A program made the translations under genes and the position numbers. The notes beneath the pieces are model-generated. The model was not told the origin of the DNA and made no database searches. It saw nothing but the letters and a program-made list of their open reading frames with translations. Source: an uncultured Gemmiger sp. (lineage in GTDB: Bacteria > Bacillota > Clostridia > Oscillospirales > Ruminococcaceae). From it: a stretch of DNA of 64,000 nucleotides. Shown in pieces: positions 13,814 to 22,947 of the stretch. The DNA lies in NCBI GenBank assembly GCA_934502625.1, contig CAKSUQ010000005.1, positions 1 through 64,000 on the forward strand. The letters are read 5' to 3'. The number at the start of each line of letters is the position of its first letter. The first letter of the stretch is position 1.

Positions 13814-15268
13814 TCACTTTTTATGAAAGACGCTGCGCAGGATGCCCAGCCCCATGCCCCACAGCTTTGCAAGCTGGGTGCGATACAATGTGCAGTAGAT
13901 GAACAAAATCATACCTACCAGCGCAAATTTTACAAAGAAATGCTGCCACAGCAGCGTGCCGACGGCCGTGACCGCAAACGCCAGCAGAAAGCCGGAGATC
14001 GTTTTGGGGTAGCTGGCGACCGTGCGGTAGTACATCTGCCCTGTGACGCTGCGGTACAAAAAGGCAATGCCGTTGCTGGCGGCCAGTGCCAGCGCCGCGC
14101 CGGTCAGGCCGAAGCGGGGCACCAGCACTGCGCACAGCCCGAAGTTGGACAGCGCCCCCAGCCCGATGCCGATGGTGTCGTGCCACGGTTTGCGGGCAAT
14201 CGAATTGCCGTAGACCGTGCCCTCGCACAGAATGTTGAAGACGACGGCCAGCATCAAAAGCGGGAAGATGGCAAGGCAGCCGCGCTTATCCGGGAAGATG
14301 ACGAAGACGATGTCCTCGAACATGACCAGCACACAGAAAAAACCGAAAATCAGCAGATTCAAGACATCGTGTACGCGGCAGATGCGCTCCTGCTCGTCGC
14401 GGTAATGGGCGTAGACATAGGGACCCCAATAGGTTGAAAAACCGGCCTGAATCGCCGTGACGAGCTGCGCGAGACTGTACCCGAAGGCAAACAAGCCCTG
14501 CGCATTTTCGCCGCAGGCGTTGCCCACAAACGAAAGGCAGATGCCGCTGGACAGGCTGAACAGGATCTGCGCGGGTGCCAGCGCCACGCCGTAGGGCACG
14601 GTCTGCTTGGCGACGCCGCCCAGCTGCGCCGCAGGCAGCGGGGCGAAGACGGCGGAACGGTATTTATAGCCGAACGCGATGGCGACGACGCCGAAGCTCA
14701 AAATCGCGGCGACGGCCAGCAGAAAGACGTTCGAGGTCAGAAAGCCGGGCAGCAGATAAAACAGGTTGTAGCAGCCCTGCATCCAGAGCGTTTCGGCCGT
14801 GTAGGCGCGCAGGTCGTTTTCAAGGCGGAGCAGCACGTTTAAATACCGCACCAGCATGTACAGCGCCGCGTTGATAAACAGCAGCGGCACGATGGCCGCG
14901 CCCGCCGTGCTCAGGCCGAAGGCCGCCGCCAGCGGCTGCGCAAAAAAGACGCTGCCCACGACGCCCAGCAGCATCATGAACGCCGCCGAAATGCGGGTGC
15001 AGGCCGCGAACAGCTGGCGCGGCTCGACCCCGGCGGGCGGCTCGTGGTAGAACCGCAGCAGCGCTTGGTCGAGGCCGAGGATGCCGATGTTCATGACGGT
15101 GGCCGTGTAGGTCATGAAGGTGACGGGCGCGCCCAGCACCTCGGCAGGCAGCAGCCCCTTGACGATGAGCGCCAGCCCCGTGATGGCAAAGCCCAGATAG
15201 GTCGCCACCGAATACTTCATCACGTTCCCGGCGAAGGATTCACCGGAGTTTTTTTTCTGGTCTGACAT
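13814..15268 (-). CDS. Polysaccharide flippase-type membrane protein (MATE/Wzx-like)
   Basis: A 484-residue polytopic protein with about twelve to fourteen hydrophobic helices and the paired six-helix layout of Wzx/RfbX and MurJ-type exporters. Such proteins move undecaprenyl-linked glycan units across the membrane. The N-terminal segment is short and charged (MSDQKKNSGESF), so the start at 15268 is sensible; AGGA lies ten bases upstream. It is part of the minus-strand set with the glycan biosynthesis protein and the SGNH/MBOAT pair, and probably serves the glycan built by the genes at 29-46 kb and left of the window. Confidence 0.78.
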   Translation of the reverse strand: MSDQKKNSGESFAGNVMKYSVATYLGFAITGLALIVKGLLPAEVLGAPVTFMTYTATVMNIGILGLDQALLRFYHEPPAGVEPRQLFAACTRISAAFMMLLGVVGSVFFAQPLAAAFGLSTAGAAIVPLLFINAALYMLVRYLNVLLRLENDLRAYTAETLWMQGCYNLFYLLPGFLTSNVFLLAVAAILSFGVVAIAFGYKYRSAVFAPLPAAQLGGVAKQTVPYGVALAPAQILFSLSSGICLSFVGNACGENAQGLFAFGYSLAQLVTAIQAGFSTYWGPYVYAHYRDEQERICRVHDVLNLLIFGFFCVLVMFEDIVFVIFPDKRGCLAIFPLLMLAVVFNILCEGTVYGNSIARKPWHDTIGIGLGALSNFGLCAVLVPRFGLTGAALALAASNGIAFLYRSVTGQMYYRTVASYPKTISGFLLAFAVTAVGTLLWQHFFVKFALVGMILFIYCTLYRTQLAKLWGMGLGILRSVFHKK

Positions 15269-15292
15269 GATTATTTGTCCTGTCGTAGAGTT

Positions 15293-15378
15293 GTAGGGGC
15301 CGGGCATGCCCGGCCCGCGGCCTTGCCATTACTGCGCGTCTGCCGCACTGCGGAGGGCCGGGCATGCCCGGCCCCTAC
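15293..15378. repeat. GTAGGGG-family repeat, intact short copy
   Basis: Begins GTAGGGGCCGGGCATGCCCG and ends CGGGCATGCCCGGCCCCTAC, each end a perfect palindrome. It fills most of the spacer between the flippase gene and the next one. It is a reference for the interrupted copy at 4868-5092. Confidence 0.75.
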
Positions 15379-15382
15379 ATGC

Positions 15383-16696
15383 TCAGCGGACGAACGGCTT
15401 AATGCGTTCCGTCATTGCTGCCACCTGCTCCTTCGTCACATGCGCTTTGTCCACATACCCGTAGATGCGCTGGGCGAAGTTTGCCAGCGGGGGGCAGAGG
15501 GCGAAAACCTTCTTCGGCTCCCAGCCGTGGCGGTAGAGGAAATGCACGCCCGCCAGCGCACAGAATTTCAGCTTGTTGAAATGCGGGGTGAAGCCGTCGC
15601 CCATCGGCTCGTCGCGGGGCGGATTTTTGTAGACATCCTCCAACAGGTCGGCCATCCGCTTGTAGGCGGGGGTGTCGCTGGGGTCAAAATAGCCCTCGAT
15701 AACGTCCTTTGCGATCGGGAACGGCGGTTCCGGCTCGGCCATGGCGGCGGCGAACTCGTCGTAGCTCGTCACATAGTGTGCGCCCTTGTAGATGACCGGG
15801 TCGTACTCGTGCTCGATAGGCACGGGGCGCAGGATGTGGCAGCTTTTGCCCGCCATATAGACCTCGGCGATCGCGGTGCTCATCCAGATCGAGATCGAGT
15901 CCGCCGCGACGATCCACTGCTTGACCGAGTCCGCAAAAATGACATGGAAATTCGGCCGCTTTTTCGCCAGCGCCTCCAGTGCGGGGCTGTTCCACTCGCT
16001 CGGATGGCGGCGGTAGACAAGCTCGACCTCCGGGTGTTGCCCCAGATATTCGTCGAACCAGCGCAGGGTTTCCTGCATCGAGACGCGGTTCGTCTTGGCA
16101 AAGCCCATAAAGTCAGTGCCCGCCATCTTGGAAAGCTCGGCGACCTCGTCGTCGTTCATGCTGGCGTAGCCGAAGCTGGAAATGTACAGGTGCAGCTGCT
16201 TTTCGGGGTCAAGGCCGAACGCTTTGCACAGGGTCTGCTTGTCTTTAAAGTAGCCGTTAAATTCCGGCCGCAGAAAGTCCATCATGACCGCACCGGTCAC
16301 AGGGGTGTTTTTGGCGTCCATGCCGTGCGCCTGCAGGCGGGCGGCGGTGCGCTTGCCCCAGCAGGTCTGCACGCAGCGCTTGGCATTGCCGTTCATGTTG
16401 AACCAGTCGCCCTCCTCCTGCGTGTCGGAGAGCATCTGCTCCCAATGCAGGTTGACGATCTTGTTGCATTTTCCGATGTTGTTGTAGACATGGCTGTTGA
16501 TGGCCTCGTTGTCGTACATGCAGCTGGCGACGAGCACTTCGGGCTTGTCCTGCCGGAACAGCCGCAGGTGCTTGGGGTCAAGCAGCTGGCGGATCTCGAC
16601 CTTGTAGCCGCGCCGCTCCAGCTCCAATTTCAGCAGCAGATCGCTCTCGTACTCGCGGACGGTGTGCTCGTATAAAATCAGGAAATCTAATGCCAT
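15383..16696 (-). CDS. Surface carbohydrate biosynthesis protein, GT-B-like
   Basis: A 437-residue soluble protein resembling the surface carbohydrate biosynthesis family with a CDP-glycerol-transferase/polysialyltransferase-like GT-B fold. Features are LYEHTVREYESDLLLKLELE at the start, VYRRHPSEWN in the middle (a basic RHP motif as in glycerophosphotransferases) and SISIWMSTAIAEVYMAGK near residue 290. Catalytic activity is not proven. ATG at 16696 has TAGGAGG, an excellent ribosome site. The stop codon lies five bases from a repeat. Confidence 0.65.
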   Translation of the reverse strand: MALDFLILYEHTVREYESDLLLKLELERRGYKVEIRQLLDPKHLRLFRQDKPEVLVASCMYDNEAINSHVYNNIGKCNKIVNLHWEQMLSDTQEEGDWFNMNGNAKRCVQTCWGKRTAARLQAHGMDAKNTPVTGAVMMDFLRPEFNGYFKDKQTLCKAFGLDPEKQLHLYISSFGYASMNDDEVAELSKMAGTDFMGFAKTNRVSMQETLRWFDEYLGQHPEVELVYRRHPSEWNSPALEALAKKRPNFHVIFADSVKQWIVAADSISIWMSTAIAEVYMAGKSCHILRPVPIEHEYDPVIYKGAHYVTSYDEFAAAMAEPEPPFPIAKDVIEGYFDPSDTPAYKRMADLLEDVYKNPPRDEPMGDGFTPHFNKLKFCALAGVHFLYRHGWEPKKVFALCPPLANFAQRIYGYVDKAHVTKEQVAAMTERIKPFVR

Positions 16697-16710
16697 GTGT
16701 AATCCTCCTA

Positions 16711-16900
16711 AAGCCTTCCCCTGAGGGACAGACTCCCCCGATACGGGGGAGGTGGCGCGTAGCGCCAGAGGGGGAGCAGGTGGCTCCGTAGAGCCGGATG
16801 AGGGGCGGTGTTTTCGTGATTGCCCGTGAATGGGCGGCTACGGGCAGCTCGCCCCTCATCAGTCACCTTCGGTGACAGCTTCCCCCAAAGGGGAAGCCTT
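16711..16900. repeat. GGCTTCCCC-family multi-hairpin repeat, copy 2 (inverted orientation)
   Basis: On the minus strand it starts at 16900 with AAGGCTTCCCC, then GTCACC-GAA-GGTGAC, ATGAGGGGCG and two GGCGC/GGCTC-type stems, and ends with GGGGAAGGCTT at 16711. It is longer than other copies because one stem unit is duplicated. It starts directly at the stop codon of the SGNH gene (16901). Confidence 0.8.
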
Positions 16901-17845
16901 TTATGCGGTCATATCGGCGGCCAACTCTTCCGTCCACTCCGGCAAGCCGTACCTTTCATCCAGATGGAATCCGTCGAAAAACTGCGTATCATCGTCTGCG
17001 ATGACGCTGCCGCCCCATTCATAATCCAGCAGGGTGAAGCCGTATTCGCCCGCCCATTCGCCCAGCGCGGGCAGGACGGTATCCTGCATCACGTCGGTGA
17101 TGCCAAACTCGTCGCACACTTCGGTGCGGACATTGCCCGCCATCGGCGGCAGCACGACGACGAGGCGCACGCCCTCGGTCTGACAGCGCTCGGCCAAGGC
17201 GCGCAGCCGCTCGAACTGGTCGGTGTTCAGCGCCCAGCTTTTGCAGCGCGGTGTAATGGTGGTCGTGTAGTCATATAATTTGCGGTGCAGCGGCAAAATT
17301 GTGCCGTCATCGGCAAGGTAATCGCTCTCGACCCAGTCGCCGGATTCAATTGTGTCCGGCGTGCCGCGCAGGGTATCCATGGCGACGGTCAGGGCGTTGA
17401 CGTTGTACTCCAAGTTGAAGCAGTAGGCCAGCGGGTTGTTCAGCGTCTTTTCCAGCGCGGCGAAGCGGTCGGTGTTGTACCCGGCGTTCAGCGTGTAGAA
17501 CGAGACCTCGATGAGCATCGTGTCGACGGGGTTGCCGGAATCCAGCACATAATCGGCCAAGTCCAGCGTTTCTTTCAAAGAAGCGCCGCCGAACGCGAGA
17601 TTCTGCCACGTCTGCCCGGTCAGGCCGTCGACAAGTGCCATGTCAAAGTGGGCAAGGCGGCTGTCGCCGAGAATCAGGTTTTCGCCCGGTGCCTGCTGGT
17701 AGGCGCGCACCCGCGCGACCGGCTGGCTGGATGTCGCGGAGGCCTTCAGCCCGAAGTAGTTGTTCGGCTCAAATGCGAGGAAAAACGCGAACCACAGAAC
17801 CACAGGGATCGCCAGAAGCGCCATTTTTTTAAGAATGTTTTTCAA
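16901..17845 (-). CDS. SGNH/DHHW-type hydrolase-like protein, MBOAT partner
   Basis: A 314-residue protein with one N-terminal transmembrane helix (MALLAIPVVLWFAFFLAF) and an extracytoplasmic domain of the AlgX/AlgJ/DltD kind. LILGDSRLAHFD holds the SGNH block I serine, VVVLPPMAG resembles block II-III, and FFDGFHLDE supplies the Asp and His of the triad. Such proteins pass acyl groups from an MBOAT protein to an exported glycan. No ATG has a ribosome site; TTG at 17845, eleven bases after AAGGAGG, is preferred, with the ATG at 17824 as the alternative. It lies directly downstream of the MBOAT gene. Confidence 0.72.
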   Translation of the reverse strand: MKNILKKMALLAIPVVLWFAFFLAFEPNNYFGLKASATSSQPVARVRAYQQAPGENLILGDSRLAHFDMALVDGLTGQTWQNLAFGGASLKETLDLADYVLDSGNPVDTMLIEVSFYTLNAGYNTDRFAALEKTLNNPLAYCFNLEYNVNALTVAMDTLRGTPDTIESGDWVESDYLADDGTILPLHRKLYDYTTTITPRCKSWALNTDQFERLRALAERCQTEGVRLVVVLPPMAGNVRTEVCDEFGITDVMQDTVLPALGEWAGEYGFTLLDYEWGGSVIADDDTQFFDGFHLDERYGLPEWTEELAADMTA

Positions 17846-17873
17846 GGGCCAAGCAGCCTCCTTTCGTAAGAAT

Positions 17874-17960
17874 GTAGGGGCCGGGCATGCCCGGCCCGCA
17901 GCCCTGCGGCCAATGCCATCTGACGGGAAAGCGGAGGGCGAGGCATGCCTCGCCCCTACG
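17874..17960. repeat. GTAGGGG-family repeat
   Basis: GTAGGGGCCGGGCATGCCCG at the left and GCGAGGCATGCCTCGCCCCT at the right; each end is a hairpin, and the two inner sequences differ but stay self-complementary. It lies between the MBOAT and SGNH genes. Confidence 0.75.
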
Positions 17961-17969
17961 GTGCGGTGG

Positions 17970-19466
17970 TCAGAACCCCGCATACATGCCGAACCCGGAG
18001 TTCCCAAACCCGCCGCTCTGCATGATGTACCCCACCAGCAGGGCAATCACCAGTGCGTAATACACCGCCCAGCGGTGTTTTTCACCGGCCAGACAGATCT
18101 CAGCGGGTTTGTTCTTGAACGCGAACGCCCGGCGGGTGTCAAGGTAAAACGCCAGCGCCAGCACCAGCGCCAAAAATCCGTAGTACGCGGCGACCATAAT
18201 GCCGTTGGCGTAAAAGCCGTTCGACGCGGCGGCGTACAGCTCCGACGCGAACCGCGCGGGGCTCCACCCGGTAAAGCAGCGCCCCAGATAGGCGAAAGCA
18301 TCGCCGACAGTCAGCGGCGCTGCCGCCGGGGACGACCCGACGCGGAAAAACACCATGCTGACGCACCACAGCACAAACACCCCGGCGCGCTTTGCCCACA
18401 GCACGCGGGCGGGCGCTTTCTTTTTCGGTTTGCCCAAGCGGCGGTGCAAAAGTTCCTCGCCCAGCCGATAGCAGGCCTGCAAAAGCCCCCACACCACAAA
18501 CGGAAGGGTGTTGCCGTGCCAGAAGCCGGACACAAAAAATACCGTAAATACGCATACTTCGGCGGGCAGGCGGGTGAGCCTGCCGCCCGTCACGCCCGAC
18601 ATATCCGCCCACGCCAGCGGCATGAACAGATAATCCTGCAGCCACGACGAAAAGCTGATGTGCCACCGGCTCCAGAAGCCGGAAAAGTTCGTCGCAAAGA
18701 ACGGCGTCTTGAAGTTTTCCGGCAGCTCCAGCCCCAGCAGCAGCCCGACCGCGCGGGCGACCTCGGAATAACCGGAAAAGTTGAAATACAGCTGGAACGT
18801 GTAAAACACCGCCGCCAGCACTAGCATTGCGCCGCCGTAGCTGCGGTAATTCGGGAAAACCTCGTCCACCAGCAGCCCCAGCACGTCGCTGACGGCCACC
18901 AATTTAAACAGCCCCAGCGCAAAAAGCCGCAGCGCCCGCACGGTGCGCGCGGCGTCGAAGCGGTGCTCCTGCTTAAACTGCGGCAGCAACGCCCCGGCGC
19001 GGCAGATGGGACCCTGTGTGACGGTGGCAAAAAAGTTTAGAAACAGCGCGCAGTCGATGAAATTCGTCTCGACCTCGCAGTCGCCCCGCGCGGCGTCGAT
19101 CAGGTACGCAATCGCCGCAAAGCTGTAAAAGCTGATGCCCAGCGGCATGGCGACGGACTGCCAGCCGCCATCGGTGGCAAACGCGCCGTTATACTTGAAA
19201 AAGGCGAGGATCACCAGCAGCCCGACGACGCCGAACCGCAGCACGCCCGTTTTGTGCGCGCCGCCCTGCGCCGCCAGCCCGCGCCCGCACAGGTAGGTGA
19301 ACACCGCGATCGCGATCGTCACGCCCAGCATCGACGGCATCGCCAGCGCGTAGAATACCCAGCTGGCCGCCAGCAGGAACGCGCTCTGCCACCGCTGCGG
19401 CAGGTGCAGGTACACGGCGGCCACGACCAGCAGAAATCCAAAAAATCCAAAGCTTTGCAGGCTCAC
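17970..19466 (-). CDS. MBOAT-family O-acyltransferase (AlgI/DltB-like)
   Basis: A membrane-bound O-acyltransferase of about 498 residues and ten or more helices. Conserved features are FSGYSEVARAVGLLLG, SFSSWLQDYLFMPL and the active-site histidine in FVSGFWHGNTLPFVVWG. It would move an acetyl (or other acyl) group across the membrane for addition to a surface glycan by the SGNH partner. A GTG at 19472 lies only one base from the GGGGAGG ribosome site; the GTG at 19466, seven bases away, is preferred. It is transcribed from its own promoter, divergent to ktrB. Confidence 0.88.
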   Translation of the reverse strand: MSLQSFGFFGFLLVVAAVYLHLPQRWQSAFLLAASWVFYALAMPSMLGVTIAIAVFTYLCGRGLAAQGGAHKTGVLRFGVVGLLVILAFFKYNGAFATDGGWQSVAMPLGISFYSFAAIAYLIDAARGDCEVETNFIDCALFLNFFATVTQGPICRAGALLPQFKQEHRFDAARTVRALRLFALGLFKLVAVSDVLGLLVDEVFPNYRSYGGAMLVLAAVFYTFQLYFNFSGYSEVARAVGLLLGLELPENFKTPFFATNFSGFWSRWHISFSSWLQDYLFMPLAWADMSGVTGGRLTRLPAEVCVFTVFFVSGFWHGNTLPFVVWGLLQACYRLGEELLHRRLGKPKKKAPARVLWAKRAGVFVLWCVSMVFFRVGSSPAAAPLTVGDAFAYLGRCFTGWSPARFASELYAAASNGFYANGIMVAAYYGFLALVLALAFYLDTRRAFAFKNKPAEICLAGEKHRWAVYYALVIALLVGYIMQSGGFGNSGFGMYAGF

Positions 19467-19503
19467 GGCCACACCTCCCCTTTATAACAATCAGTAATAC
19501 CTT

Positions 19504-19532
19504 ATTATACACGATTCGCCGTAGAGACGCAA
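19504..19532 (-). promoter_or_regulatory. Promoter of the MBOAT gene
   Basis: On the minus strand TTGCGT (19527-19532), 17 bp, TATAAT (19504-19509), 30-odd bases before the start codon. Confidence 0.6.
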
Positions 19533-19544
19533 GGGGGTGTATTG

Positions 19545-19573
19545 TTGTAGGGGCGAGGGATTTGTGGTATAAT
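19545..19573 (+). promoter_or_regulatory. ktrB promoter whose -35 is a repeat remnant
   Basis: TTGTAG (19545-19550), 17 bp, TATAAT (19568-19573). The -35 and the spacer start lie in GTAGGGGCGAGGGA, an end of the GTAGGGG repeat family, so the promoter seems to have been assembled from a repeat remnant. Confidence 0.55.
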
Positions 19574-19617
19574 GGGATCACTTTCTTAATTCACCAACTT
19601 CCACTCCGGAGGCCATC

Positions 19618-20937
19618 ATGCCCTACATTCGCAGCGCCATCTCCAAATTTTTAAAGACCCAGCCCCCCGCGCGTATCATCGCGGCGGGGTTCGCGCTGCT
19701 GATTTTGTGCGGCGCGGCGCTGCTGATGCTGCCCTTCGCGGTGCATCCCGGCGCGTATGTCACGCCGCTGGACGCGCTGTTCACGGCCACCAGCGCCGTC
19801 TGCGTCACGGGGCTGGTCGTCGTCGACACCGCCGACACCTTCAGCTTTTTCGGGCAAGCCGTCATTATGGTGCTGATTCAGATCGGCGGCCTCGGCGTCG
19901 CGTCCATCGGCATGGGGCTGGCGCTCGTGGCCGGGCGGCGCATCAGCCTGAAAGGCCGCTCCCTCGTGCGCGAGGCGCTCAACGTCGAAAGCCTCGACGG
20001 TATGGTGCGGCTCGTCCGCGCCGTGCTGCTGATGACCCTTGTCTGCGAGGGCGCGGGCGCGGTGCTCGGCTTCCCGGCGTTCGCCCGCGACCATATGCCG
20101 CTGCACGCGGTCTGGCTGAGCATTTTCCACTCGGTCGCTTCCTTTAATAATGCGGGCTTCGACGCGCTGGGCGGCGGCACCAATCTGATCCCCTACCGCG
20201 GCGACGTCCTGCTGAACCTTGTCACCGACGCGCTCGTCATCGTGGGAGGCATCGGCTTCCTGGTGATTCTGGACATCGGCCACTGCCGGGGCAATTTCCG
20301 CAAAATGACGCTGCACACGAAGGTCGTGCTGACGACAACGGCGGTGCTGCTGTTCGGCGGCGCGGCGCTGCTGCAGCTGACCGACCACCTCGGCTGGATG
20401 GCAGCGTTTTTCCAAAGCATGACGGCGCGCACGGCGGGCTTTTCCACCGTGGATTTCGGCGGCTTGAGCAGCGCCGGTCTGCTCGTCATCATGATTTTGA
20501 TGTTCATCGGCGCGTCGCCGGGGTCGACGGGCGGCGGCATCAAGACGACGACGTTCTTTGTGCTGATGCAGCAGGTGCGGTCGCTGTTTTCCAAGCGGCG
20601 GATGGGCGCGTTCCACCGCCGTCTGCCGGACGGCTCGCTGGCGAAGGCCGCCACCATAACGCTGCTGGGGCTCATCGTCGTGGCGGGCGGCACGTTTGCA
20701 CTCTGCCTGTTGGAGCCGCAGACGGATTTCCTGCGGCTGCTGTTCGAGCAGGTCTCGGCCTACAGCACGGCGGGTCTGTCCACCGGTATCACGGCCGGGC
20801 TGTGCGCCGCCAGCAAAACGGTGCTGATCTTCACTATGTACATTGGCCGCGTGGGCGCGGTGTCGCTGCTCTCCCTCTGGATCGAGCGCCCCGAACCCAG
20901 CGCGCGGTACACCGAGGAAGCGATTACGATTGGATGA
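19618..20937 (+). CDS. ktrB: Potassium uptake protein, KtrB/TrkH family
   Basis: A 439-residue membrane subunit of a Ktr-type K+ transporter. Four pore-loop repeats are visible: TATSAVCVTGL, SFNNAGFD, TARTAGFSTVD and SAYSTAGLSTG, the glycine in each being a filter residue. ASPGSTGGGIKTTTF matches the intramembrane gating loop. At 439 residues it is the size of KtrB, not the longer TrkH. ATG 19618 follows GGAGG. The ktrA gene follows after a repeat-containing 140-bp spacer, and the two form the complex. Confidence 0.93.
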   Translation: MPYIRSAISKFLKTQPPARIIAAGFALLILCGAALLMLPFAVHPGAYVTPLDALFTATSAVCVTGLVVVDTADTFSFFGQAVIMVLIQIGGLGVASIGMGLALVAGRRISLKGRSLVREALNVESLDGMVRLVRAVLLMTLVCEGAGAVLGFPAFARDHMPLHAVWLSIFHSVASFNNAGFDALGGGTNLIPYRGDVLLNLVTDALVIVGGIGFLVILDIGHCRGNFRKMTLHTKVVLTTTAVLLFGGAALLQLTDHLGWMAAFFQSMTARTAGFSTVDFGGLSSAGLLVIMILMFIGASPGSTGGGIKTTTFFVLMQQVRSLFSKRRMGAFHRRLPDGSLAKAATITLLGLIVVAGGTFALCLLEPQTDFLRLLFEQVSAYSTAGLSTGITAGLCAASKTVLIFTMYIGRVGAVSLLSLWIERPEPSARYTEEAITIG

Positions 20938-20957
20938 GACTGTTGGAAAAACTGGCG

Positions 20958-21038
20958 GTAGGGGCGGGGCTCTGCTCCGCCCGCGGGGTGTTCCCCTGCG
21001 GCACACGGGCACGGGCGGACTAGAAGCCCGCCCCTACG
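20958..21038. repeat. GTAGGGG-family repeat between ktrB and ktrA
   Basis: Begins GTAGGGGCGGGGCTCTGCTC and ends GAAGCCCGCCCCTACG. It sits inside what should be a single ktrBA transcript. Confidence 0.7.
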
Positions 21039-21077
21039 TTTCTGCCGGAATTTAGCCAGCAGCAGGAAGGAATTGCT

Positions 21078-21749
21078 ATGTTCGACAAAATGAAAAATTC
21101 CGCCGAGAGCTACGGAGTCATCGGCCTTGGCCGGTTCGGCACGGCGCTGGTGAAAACGCTGGCCGCCGCCGGCAAAGAGGTCATCGCCGTCGATAAGGAC
21201 GAGGCAAAGGTCAAGGCCGTGCGCGGCTACACCGATTACGCCTTCGTCATTGAAGAATTAAACGAAGTATCGCTGAAAGAAACCGGTATGCAGAACTGCG
21301 GCACGGTCACGATCTGCATTGGCGAGCAGGTCGACATCAGCATCCTGACGACGATGCTCGTCACAAAATTGGGCGTGCCGCACGTGATCTCGAAGGCCGC
21401 CAGCGAGGTACACGGCGAGGTGCTCAAGCGGCTGGGGGCAGAGGTCGTCTACCCGGAGGCCGACATGGCCGTGCGCATCGGCAAGCGGCTGATCTCCGGC
21501 AATCTGCTGGACTATATCGCGCTGGGCGACGGCGTCGAGGTGCGCCGCATCGCGGTGGACGGCAGGATGCTGGGCAAGACCATCCGCGAGCTTGACCTGC
21601 GCAAGGTGTACGGCATCAACGTCATCGCGGTCGAGCACGGCCAGCAGACGAACGTGGAATTTTCGGCCGACTATACCTTTAAAGCGGGCGACGCTGTCGC
21701 CGTCGTGGGCAAGGTCGGCAAAATCGACCGGTTTGAAAAAGATATGTGA
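21078..21749 (+). CDS. ktrA: Potassium uptake regulatory subunit, KtrA/TrkA family
   Basis: A 223-residue cytosolic RCK protein that forms a gating ring under KtrB. YGVIGLGRFGTALVKTLA is the nucleotide-binding Rossmann motif, with the acidic end of strand 2 in VIAVDKD; the RCK_C domain occupies about residues 140-220. Ring-bound ATP/ADP (and c-di-AMP at RCK_C in relatives) controls K+ flux. SD AGGAAGGAATTGCT precedes the ATG. Confidence 0.93.
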   Translation: MFDKMKNSAESYGVIGLGRFGTALVKTLAAAGKEVIAVDKDEAKVKAVRGYTDYAFVIEELNEVSLKETGMQNCGTVTICIGEQVDISILTTMLVTKLGVPHVISKAASEVHGEVLKRLGAEVVYPEADMAVRIGKRLISGNLLDYIALGDGVEVRRIAVDGRMLGKTIRELDLRKVYGINVIAVEHGQQTNVEFSADYTFKAGDAVAVVGKVGKIDRFEKDM

Positions 21750-21783
21750 CCTCTCGTTAAAAAACTAACCTCCCGTACCCGTA

Positions 21784-21812
21784 TTGCAATTCCCCGGAAG
21801 TTGCCGTACAAT
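21784..21812 (+). promoter_or_regulatory. Promoter of the PfkB kinase gene
   Basis: TTGCAA (21784-21789), 17 bp, TACAAT (21807-21812), 38 bases before the start codon. Confidence 0.6.
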
Positions 21813-21849
21813 GGTAGCTAATGGAATACGGCTTTTTGGGAGGAAGTTT

Positions 21850-22938
21850 ATGGAACACAGCAACCCTATCTTGATGGGCAACACCAGCCCGCGGAAATTT
21901 ATCACCATCGGCGAGGTCATGCTGCGCCTTACCCCGCCGAACTACGAGAAGATCCGCATGACCTCGACCTTCGAGGCCAGCTATGGCGGCAGCGAGGCCA
22001 ACATTGCGCTGGCGCTGGCAAACCTCGGCGTGGATTCCACGTTTTTCAGCGTTGTGCCGAACAACTCGCTGGGCAAAAGCGCGGTTCGCTGGCTGCGCTG
22101 CAACGATGTCCACTGCACGCCGATGATCCTTTCCACCAAGGAGGAGACCCCCAGCCACCGCCTTGGCACCTATTATCTGGAAACCGGCTACGGCATCCGC
22201 CCCAGCAAGGTCATCTACGACCGCATGCACAGCGCCCTGACCGAGTACGACCTGACGAAGGTCGACCTCGACGAACTGTTCGACGGCTTCGACTGGCTGC
22301 ACCTGTCGGGCATCACCCCGGCGCTGAACAAAAATTGCGCAGATTTCATCCTGCGCTGCCTGAAGGTGGCAAAAGAAAAAGGACTGACTGTCAGCTTTGA
22401 CGGCAATTTCCGCTCGACGCTGTGGAGCTGGGAGGAAGCCCGCGACTACTGCACCCAATGTCTGCCCTACGTCGACGTGCTGTTCGGCATCGAGCCGTAC
22501 CATTTGTGGAAGGACGACGCCGACCACAGCAAAGGCGACTGGAAGGACGGCGTGCCTCTGCAGCCAAGCTATGAGCAGCAGGACGAGATTTTCCAGCGCT
22601 TTATCGAGCGTTATCCCAACATCAAGTGCATTGCCCGCCACGTGCGCTATGCACATTCCGGCAGCGAGAACAGCCTGAAAGCCTTCCTCTGGTACGAGGG
22701 GCACACCTTCGAGTCGAAGCTGTTTACCTTCAATATTCTCGACCGTGTCGGCGGCGGCGACGCCTTCGCCAGCGGCCTGATCTACGCGATGATGCATGAC
22801 TACAGGCCGATGGATATGGTGAACTTCGCAGTCGCATCCAGCGCCATCAAGCACACCATCCACGGCGACGCCAACATTACGGATGATGTGGAAAGCATCC
22901 GCAATCTGATGAATATGAACTACGATATTAAACGGTAA
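21850..22938 (+). CDS. PfkB-family sugar kinase, probably 2-keto-3-deoxygluconate kinase
   Basis: A 362-residue ribokinase-fold enzyme. YGGSEANIALALANLG near the N terminus and DRVGGGDAFASGLIYAM near the C terminus are the two PfkB signatures, the latter with the catalytic Asp and anion hole. VSFDGNFRSTLWSWEEAR (the DxNxR motif) is typical of 2-keto-3-deoxygluconate kinases, which feed sugar acids into the Entner-Doudoroff lower branch. ATG 21850 has GGGAGG six bases upstream; the open frame before it has no ribosome site. Monocistronic, with a strong terminator. No KDPG aldolase gene is adjacent, so the exact substrate is open. Confidence 0.82.
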   Translation: MEHSNPILMGNTSPRKFITIGEVMLRLTPPNYEKIRMTSTFEASYGGSEANIALALANLGVDSTFFSVVPNNSLGKSAVRWLRCNDVHCTPMILSTKEETPSHRLGTYYLETGYGIRPSKVIYDRMHSALTEYDLTKVDLDELFDGFDWLHLSGITPALNKNCADFILRCLKVAKEKGLTVSFDGNFRSTLWSWEEARDYCTQCLPYVDVLFGIEPYHLWKDDADHSKGDWKDGVPLQPSYEQQDEIFQRFIERYPNIKCIARHVRYAHSGSENSLKAFLWYEGHTFESKLFTFNILDRVGGGDAFASGLIYAMMHDYRPMDMVNFAVASSAIKHTIHGDANITDDVESIRNLMNMNYDIKR

Positions 22939-22947
22939 TACGTACAT

